This document shows, piece by piece, positions 57,692-64,000 of a stretch of DNA of 64,000 nt. Where the stretch lies: positions 1,240,001 to 1,304,000 of the forward strand of contig JALRME010000007.1 in the NCBI GenBank assembly GCA_026120035.1, given 5' to 3'. Under the pieces are notes generated by a model. The model was not told the DNA's origin, made no database searches, and was given only the letters and a program-made list of their open reading frames with translations. How positions within the stretch are numbered: the stretch's first letter is position 1; the number at the start of each line of letters is the position of its first letter. The translations under genes were made by a program, and so were the position numbers. Source of the DNA: Coleophoma eucalyptorum. Its lineage: Eukaryota > Ascomycota > Leotiomycetes > Helotiales > Dermateaceae.

Positions 57692-58401
57692 GGTTTGATG
57701 CGGTGTGGGGTAGTGGTCGTACAGAATATTCCTAGTATGTCGCACTTCAGACGTCAAGCTGCAGATTGTTCCTTCTTGTAAACCTGAGGTTTGATGTGAA
57801 GGTGTCTTGCAGTTTTGTTCTTCCCGCGATATGTGGGTAAAAGCACAGGATCTGCCTGTGCAGAAGAGGTCGGAGTGAGCAGCTTTTCAACCTTCGCAGA
57901 AAAAGGCGATTGCAGCGGCAGGCGAGCTGACGTGAGGCTTGGGCAGTGTCCCATCGCTGATCAATTTAGATTGCGAGTGGCGCATTGCGGTGCGGTTGAT
58001 TTGTTGCTTCCGAGTACCATTACCTCGACACAGAGGGGGCGCTGCTTATGGACATGCGTGCATGGTTGGGTCATCCCGGGACGCTTGAGAGATGCATTAC
58101 GTTCTGGCCTTTCAACAGATCCATACTGTATGGTGTATAGGCGGCATGGACCGCAACCACAGCTACCGAATAAGAAGGCATCCTGGGTCATATAGCGGGA
58201 GAAAAGGAACGCTGCAAGTGAAACTCATATACTGCTAGAAATGCTTTCCATGCCAGCTTTCGTCGCTTAAGCTTCCAAACCCTAAAGTGCCTATATCAGA
58301 AAAGCGATAGAGCCAAGACCACTTCTCGCAAGACTCTCTCGTCTACCTCCTACCTCCTACTTCTTACCTCCTACTTCCTACCTCCTACCTTAACCTTAAA
58401 C
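57692..58401. other. Intergenic with CCTACCT microsatellite
   Basis: 710 bp: DUF7053 promoter and 2OG oxygenase 3' flank. From 58342 to 58391 it consists of CCTAC/CTTACCT-type pyrimidine repeats, lying just past the oxygenase stop codon (58402). Confidence 0.55.
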
Positions 58402-59367
58402 CTAGACAGCTACCTGTTGAGGCTTTGTCGAGACGGAGGATCCGTATATACCTGTCATAATCATCTCACTCAGCTCTCCAACCGTTATTCCCGGCCGAAC
58501 CTCCAGCCCATTTGTCGTATACTTCTCCATAGCCTTACCAGGCAAGATAGGCTGGAGAACGGTGTCCGGATTTGCCTTCCCAAAATAAGCCATCGACTGT
58601 CTCTCCTGATCGAACGGCAATTCGTCAAATGTGACCCGATGCAGCGTCGCCTTGAGCTGCGTCCCCGACCAGAAAGAAAGCGCATCCCCGATATTAACGA
58701 GAATGCAATCTTTGATACATGGCGCTTGAACCCATTCCCCAGCGGGCCCCAAGATCTCTAACCCAGCAGCTTGTTGAAAGAGAAGCGTCACGGAGCCAGA
58801 GTCGGTGTGCGGTTGCATTCTACTGCCTGTAGTATCGGGCCGCTCGTTTCTCGCAGGGTACATCAGCATACGAAGACTATTCCCATCCCCAACGTGCTCG
58901 CCGTGAGCGTCAGCAAAGAAATTGCGATCGGCCAGATCCATGGCTAATGCGAAGGCAACCAGTAATTGGGTCACTAGGTCGTGACATTTGTGCTTGAATG
59001 CTTCGACTTTCTCGGTGTGAGTGCGCCAGAATGGTGGGAGTGCTTGCTTATCATCCAGCGAGCCTGGCAGGCCGCCAAACCACATGGACATCTTGTCATC
59101 GCGTGCGCGATCCTTCAACGAGCCAATGTACCCAATCGATTGTCGGTTTATGGGCCACAGCTCTTTCTGATCTTCTGGCTGATCGAAAAACTCCTTGCCC
59201 AGGCCGAAAAGCTGATCGATATCGCTGCTAGGGATGGGATGGCCTTTAATAAGTAGGAAGCCCCAGTTCTGGCATGCTGAGGTCACTTCCTTGGCAATGG
59301 CTAGCTGGCGATCTGGATTGTCAATTTCAGAGACGTCGATGATAGGGAATGTGAGCTTGTCTGCCAT
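58402..59367 (-). CDS. 2-oxoglutarate/Fe(II)-dependent oxygenase (isopenicillin-N-synthase-like)
   Basis: A single-exon 321-residue frame from the ATG at 59367. The N-terminal DIOX_N part (FPIIDVSEIDNPD, WGFLLIKGHPIP) precedes the 2OG-FeII_Oxy domain. The iron ligands are H187-x-D189 (PHTDSGSVTLLF) and H243 (KATLHRVTF); R256 in ERQSMAYF fits the 2-oxoglutarate-binding Arg-x-Ser. The length fits the family. Members hydroxylate or desaturate small molecules; in fungi many belong to secondary-metabolite clusters, but no backbone gene is near. A pyrimidine repeat immediately follows its stop codon. Confidence 0.93.
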   Translation of the reverse strand: MADKLTFPIIDVSEIDNPDRQLAIAKEVTSACQNWGFLLIKGHPIPSSDIDQLFGLGKEFFDQPEDQKELWPINRQSIGYIGSLKDRARDDKMSMWFGGLPGSLDDKQALPPFWRTHTEKVEAFKHKCHDLVTQLLVAFALAMDLADRNFFADAHGEHVGDGNSLRMLMYPARNERPDTTGSRMQPHTDSGSVTLLFQQAAGLEILGPAGEWVQAPCIKDCILVNIGDALSFWSGTQLKATLHRVTFDELPFDQERQSMAYFGKANPDTVLQPILPGKAMEKYTTNGLEVRPGITVGELSEMIMTGIYGSSVSTKPQQVAV

Positions 59368-61123
59368 TTTGAGTGCTGCAGATGGAGGTTGTTGTTATGT
59401 TGATTATTCACAAGTAAGTGGCTTTCCATAGATAAGGATGGCATAGAAAGCCTGCTGCTCGGCTTGGTCCGCCTGCTCCCGCTCTCCCATTCTTGGGTAT
59501 ACATGCACCCCTCCTCTGCTCGTACAGTCCCAATTGCATGTTTTACGTTCACGTGAAAGACTTGTTGAATGAAATCGTCTGCTCTTTTGGTCATGTGGAA
59601 AACTCTTTCGGACGAGGCAAGCGTCCCAATGATTATGTCAAAAGCTTCCAAATACTTGGTGGCGACTTTCTCCTCGCTAGAAGCTTAAAGATACTGATTA
59701 CTTATCAAGTACTATCCCTGGGCGGAACTTTGTACATTCATTTTTATCTAGATGTACCTACTTCTTAACCTATAGACCATGCTTTCAAATTTGGTGCTAA
59801 ATTTGGGACATTGTTTTGTCAGCAGAGATCAACGAGTATATTCCTTAGATGTATTGTAGTTTGTAAATTTCTAGAATACATAATATTTTGTGTAATAATT
59901 GCCATTTACCCTTTCTCGTTCATAGAAAATCTTGGATTCCAAGATGGGTATCAGAATGTGTGCTGAGACCACTTCTATACCTTCTTTGTGTACTTGATTA
60001 TATAATGTTAGCTCATGCAAGTGAACAATTAAAGGTATTATCGCAGGAAGCTATGTTAAAAGGCCTGATCTCATAACCACTTTCTTTACAGAAGAGATTT
60101 CTTCATTGTATACTGTCTGGGGGACCTTTAATGCACAAGGTTGTTGAATTCAAAGAGAAATATAGACTCAACTAGCTTATCAGGAGGCCTAGCAGAAAGA
60201 GCTGTAGTTATTACAACCTTATGAATGAAAGCACTAAGACTCATAATTAAACAGTGAATTAAAATAATCTTGTAAGAAGTACAACTCTCTGAAGTTTATA
60301 TAAGTTACTAGAATATTTGCTACATATGATGACTTGAAGGAACGGTTGCCTACTTTGAAATCAAAGCATTAAAAAGCAAAAGCAAATTCCATGTGGTTTT
60401 GCTACGTATAAGGAATTCAATTATGATAATAAGGTGCCTTCTTCAGGAAACCAAATTTTTATACTACGTAACCTACGTCTCTTATTTCCACTGTAGTCAA
60501 AGTCTTACATTATATTCTCTTCATTACTCGCCTAAGAGCAATCATATCCACTTCGACCTTACCTCAGTCTAGCAGCACGCTAAGATCTGTGGCTAGCATG
60601 CCTTATTAATAAGAGAGTATGTACATGGAACGTGCAGCCCTTTTCTACTATACTCAAATGTAGCTCTAAGTGGAGGGATTATTGCTATGCTCGGTATCAT
60701 GGTAAAGAGTGTGCACATGAGCTTGGGTAGTTAAGATCAATCTCGTGGAGAGTCTTTGGTAGACTGGTGTCCCATTTACTCCCTCCCTCCACCTATTCAA
60801 ATAACTAGCAGTATCATTCTGGTATTCGTCTGATTCTAGTATCCAACCTCGTCACTATAGGACGAGAAATGTAACATCATTCTCCATTATACAATGGCAT
60901 TCCCTCCTCCCTCCTCTCCACTGCTTTCCCCAAGATATCTTTATCACACTAAATCCAACCAAAAGACACCAAAAACTCCCAAGACCAAGATTCTATCAGA
61001 ATTCTTACCTCTTCACAATCCATCCCAATACCCATATCCCTGCTTCTCAATCCTACACGCAAAAATATTCACATTATACAACACACATTTTCCTCTTCCA
61101 TATTCCTCCAAAGCCCCTCTCCC
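59368..61123. other. AT-rich intergenic region
   Basis: 1.8 kb. The part 59.8-60.6 kb is very AT-rich. Short frames (for example 60894-61148, plus) do not look like proteins. Nothing RNA-like was recognised. Confidence 0.5.
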
Positions 61124-61723
61124 TCAAATGTTGCTATCGCAGATGTAATCAAAGTTCGCATCCGAGCTAACCAAGACCTGGAAGTTCTGCAGCGTAGCCG
61201 TCGCCTGCGCCGCCTCGCATTTCGCTATAGTCACCCATTCACATTAGCTCTTATTCACCAACTTCCAGCGCCCTCACTTCGCAAGAGAGAAAGACAGAAA
61301 AACAAAGGAAAGGAGGAACCAGAGAAACTCACTCTGCTGGTTATCACAATCCGCCACCGTCAGCGATCCATTGACCATAGTCCCATTGTTGACCATATTG
61401 GCACAGGCATTGTGCTGGTTATTGCACGTTCTGGTGGCAGCACTGCCGAAGTCGGAGAAGGTGTCCTCGCCGACGGCGAAGGGCTTGGTGGACGAGCCGG
61501 AGTTGGTGATGGGACCAGCGGCGGCGCCGCCGAGGGCTAGGGTGAAGGTTTGGAGGTTGGTGACGGTGCGGGCGTGGAGCGGGGAGCCGGAGGAGAATTC
61601 ATGGTTGAGTTCGCCGTCGAGGGTAGCGTCGATGGCGTTGGGATCGAAGGAGGAGGATGCGGAGGCGCTGGTGAGGAGGAGGAGGAGGATAGATGAGAGG
61701 GTTGCGGGTGTTGGACGGAGCAT
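61124..61723 (-). CDS. Small secreted cysteine-containing protein (163 aa)
   Basis: Exons 61333-61723 and 61124-61224 give 163 residues. A clear signal peptide (MLRPTPATLSSILLLLLTSASAS) leads to a low-complexity linker and then the core ending TRTCNNQHNACANMVNNG, VADCDNQQ and KCEAAQ, with the last Cys in FDYICDSN. The spaced Cys (five or six) form probable disulphides. This pattern recurs in a widespread fungal family of small secreted proteins of unknown function, which I recall but cannot name. The C-terminal part exists only after removing the 108-nt intron. It could be a wall-associated protein or effector-like; neither is shown. Confidence 0.78.
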
Positions 61724-62650
61724 TTTTGCGATCGTGAGGGTAGAGGTGGGTTTCTTTCGTTCTCTCTTTCTTTCTGGCTTTCAAACAGAGGTAGGTTTAA
61801 GAGTCCAACTCTGAATTCCGTCGCGTATACGCGTCAAGGTAATGGGTCAATTCAACGTGAGGCTGGCGGGAAGAGGTTGCAGAAGAAAAGAAACAGATCG
61901 TCCGGTCTCAATCATACCGTCCATTCTTAGCTGGCTAATTCTATGTAACATACTCTATGCATGGTGTTGTGATGTGAAGAGAAGACGAAACGCGGAAATG
62001 GGCGACTAAGCGGGCTCTGAAACAACTGCGTTACGGATTGAGTGTCGGGTGATCTGACAATCGATTGGCCTGCGAGAATGGAGTGGGTATGCGAGCGATG
62101 CCTGTGAATAGCTTCATTTAATGCTGATAATTGGTATTGAGATAATGAATTTGGATACGGAGAGGGAAAATTGATGTGACAAAAGCTCAGTAGGTGGATC
62201 CGTAGATATCCTGGCAATATAATATATGCTAGTAGATGAGACGAGATTTATGAGCTATCAAGGATATGATGAGCAAGAGAATTCAATCACGATCACCGCA
62301 AGCAAGGGAAAACATCTCCAGTATCAATTTATTTGCTATGTACGTCCCGATCCGTAGACCCAAGGACAAAGAATAAAACAGTGAGCTGGTCTCTAATTAC
62401 GATTTCTTAGTTACGAGAAGAGAGGTAACCATGACATCTTCCCAATTCCTCGCGTAGTCCCCGATTCTAATGCACCTCCCATATTGTAAACGATCCAAGG
62501 AAATAGGTTGCTGTTGGTGCCCATTGATTAGGCATAGTAAGAGAACGTAGCAGTCGTCGTGATATTGTCCGCCCAAAATTTAATACGCTGAATAACTTCC
62601 CACAAGTAAAATCAAAACACACAAGACGCCATTAAATATTCTCCCTTCGT
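61724..62650. other. Intergenic, nothing recognised
   Basis: 927 bp between two genes on the same strand. It contains the promoter of the secreted protein gene. No gene or repeat was seen. Confidence 0.5.
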
Positions 62651-63487
62651 CTAGAAGTTCGATGATGCGTTGACGTTGTGCGCTGGGTTGTGATAGCTTT
62701 CTAACGTGCTGTGGAAAGGATCAATTCGAGTACCGTTGCCGCCGGTAGTCTTCTCGTGGTCGGCGTTCATTGCTGCACTGCGGTATCCCATCAATCCGTC
62801 GCTCTCATCGGTCCGCTTGTTTCGGCCCCAGATTCTCCATGCAACGACAAAAAGTGCGGCCAGGAGAATAGCTCCTCCAATACCAACTACAACGCCAATG
62901 ACGGTGTTTCGCGTCTTCGTGGACATGCCACTGTTACCGGAGGTGCTACTCTGAGCAAGGGTTGCTGAACTGGTAGATTTGCTGCCGGACGACGTCTGGG
63001 AGGCGGCGGAGGTGGTGGTATACGAGGTTGTCTTTCCGCTAACCGTCTCAACAACGGTGACGGCGACTTGAGACTGGGACGTGGAGCTTCCAGAAGCGGT
63101 TGAGGTTACTTTAGCATCTGAGGTCTTTGAAGCGGCATCGGTGGTGGTAGGTGTCGTCTGAGCAGTAGTGGTAGGAGTGGTAGTAACTTGCGATGTGGAG
63201 GCTACTGGGGATGCGGTGGTGGTGGTAGGATCAGCGGTTGAGGTTGGTGTAGTCGTCGTAGTTACCGCAGCCGACGAGGTTGGTGTTGCGGATGAGGAGG
63301 CTTGCTTGTTGGTAGATGAAGCCGCAGCTGAAGTTGCCGTTGTTGATTCCCCTACTAATAATGACGAGACATCTCCCAAGAGACCATTATTGGCTGGTCG
63401 TCGAAGCTCCAGAGTCCATCCATTGGTGACCTGGGCGAGAGCGACCACGACGGCAAGCAGTCTTAGCTGTTCGACCTTGGAAAACAT
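62651..63487 (-). CDS. Ser/Thr-rich single-pass membrane protein, cell-wall sensor-like (Mid2/WSC type)
   Basis: An intronless 278-residue frame. It has an N-terminal signal peptide (MFSKVEQLRLLAVVVALAQV), a long Ser/Thr-rich region (about 50-190) likely to be O-mannosylated and rod-like, one transmembrane helix (about 195-218) ending in RIWGRNKR, and a short charged cytoplasmic tail with NPAH. This is the layout of fungal stress sensors Mid2, Mtl1 and Wsc (without a WSC Cys domain), which report wall strain to Rho1. Layout alone supports the call; no specific motif identifies which sensor it is. Confidence 0.72.
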   Translation of the reverse strand: MFSKVEQLRLLAVVVALAQVTNGWTLELRRPANNGLLGDVSSLLVGESTTATSAAASSTNKQASSSATPTSSAAVTTTTTPTSTADPTTTTASPVASTSQVTTTPTTTAQTTPTTTDAASKTSDAKVTSTASGSSTSQSQVAVTVVETVSGKTTSYTTTSAASQTSSGSKSTSSATLAQSSTSGNSGMSTKTRNTVIGVVVGIGGAILLAALFVVAWRIWGRNKRTDESDGLMGYRSAAMNADHEKTTGGNGTRIDPFHSTLESYHNPAHNVNASSNF

Positions 63488-64000
63488 GGCTACAGATGGG
63501 TATGATGCAAGAATGCGAAGGACAGTGAGGAAAATAAATGGCGGTTGCGAGGTTCGTTCGTATTCAACAACAGCTAAGATTGCTGGGTTGAAAATGAGGC
63601 GAAGTCGGTTTCTGTTGTCTCACGCCTTCGTCCGAAAAATAAAATTGGCAGTCGGGCGGAGGGTCAGGGCTGAGGCTGATGCTGATGCTGATGTGGGAGA
63701 GGGTTACGGGAAAGCGATGTTTCGAAACGAGGGAGTTGGGAAAAACTGGACAAGAACGAGAACTGAACGAGTGTCTTCGGTAGGTGTTTTGTTGTGGGAT
63801 GGCAGGATTATGAGGAAGAAGGAAGCAGCGAAAAAGGGAAGAGGGGCGGCCAGGAGAGGACGGAGGGATTTGAAAGGGATGCCCTTGGTGTTTCGAATTG
63901 GGAGCAAGCTAAGGGAAAAGGTGCCTGATGGGAGAGTTTGTGTGCCTGAAGTGCCTGAGGTGCTTGGACCAGTGTCGACCATTGACAGCTGGACCAAGGG
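63488..64000. other. Right-edge intergenic region
   Basis: Promoter and leader region of the sensor gene. A minus-strand frame (63704-63997; Met-Val-Asp start about 63982) runs to near the edge and could be the end of a gene outside the window, but composition is poor. GCTGAT is repeated three times at 63675-63692. Confidence 0.4.

Noticed and set aside
58402..59367. Secondary-metabolite gene cluster around the oxygenase
   Set aside because: No PKS, NRPS, terpene synthase or P450 is present in the window.

Overview
The window is nuclear DNA of a filamentous ascomycete (Pezizomycotina; Leotiomycetes is my best guess, held weakly). The genes carry many short introns of about 45-120 nt with GT...AG borders, and families typical of such fungi are present: two Zn2Cys6 regulators, a HET-domain relic, a QDE-1-like RNA-dependent RNA polymerase, a PNGase A, a DUF7053 protein and a Ser/Thr-rich cell-wall sensor. 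Exon borders below were built by hand from reading frame, splice consensus and family conservation; none has transcript support.

Layout. 1-4.4 kb: the start of an Imh1-type golgin diverges from an ER lunapark gene, followed by a convergent gene for a disordered protein. 4.4-7.8 kb: AT-rich, with one small Cys-rich gene and one doubtful ORF pair. 7.9-14.3 kb: PNGase A, a Zn2Cys6 regulator, a short-chain dehydrogenase and a coiled-coil protein. 15.6-18.9 kb: a tRNA-Thr next to LTR-like debris that brackets a broken HET gene. 18.9-26.0 kb: an MFS sugar transporter diverging from a dienelactone-hydrolase/NTF2-like protein, then a 799-residue HExxH protein of unknown family. 26-35 kb: almost gene-free, with a 79-residue CxxC protein at 29.3-29.6 kb. 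35.3-39.0 kb: phosphoinositide phospholipase C diverging from a mini-cupin. 39-42.6 kb: no recognisable gene. 42.6-51.2 kb: an orphan small gene, a DUF4185-like propeller protein and the RdRP. 52.9-59.4 kb: peroxisomal D-amino-acid oxidase overlapping tail-to-tail with a Zn2Cys6 regulator, then DUF7053 and a 2-oxoglutarate/Fe(II) oxygenase. 61.1-63.5 kb: a small secreted Cys protein and a single-pass wall sensor.

How the genes relate. Most are unrelated housekeeping or accessory genes. Plausible links are the transporter/hydrolase pair on one shared promoter, the SDR with its neighbouring regulator, and DAO with its overlapping regulator. The accessory parts (15.6-18.9 and 26-35 kb) are where unusual material lies. 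I found no complete transposon, CRISPR array, rRNA gene, or PKS/NRPS cluster.
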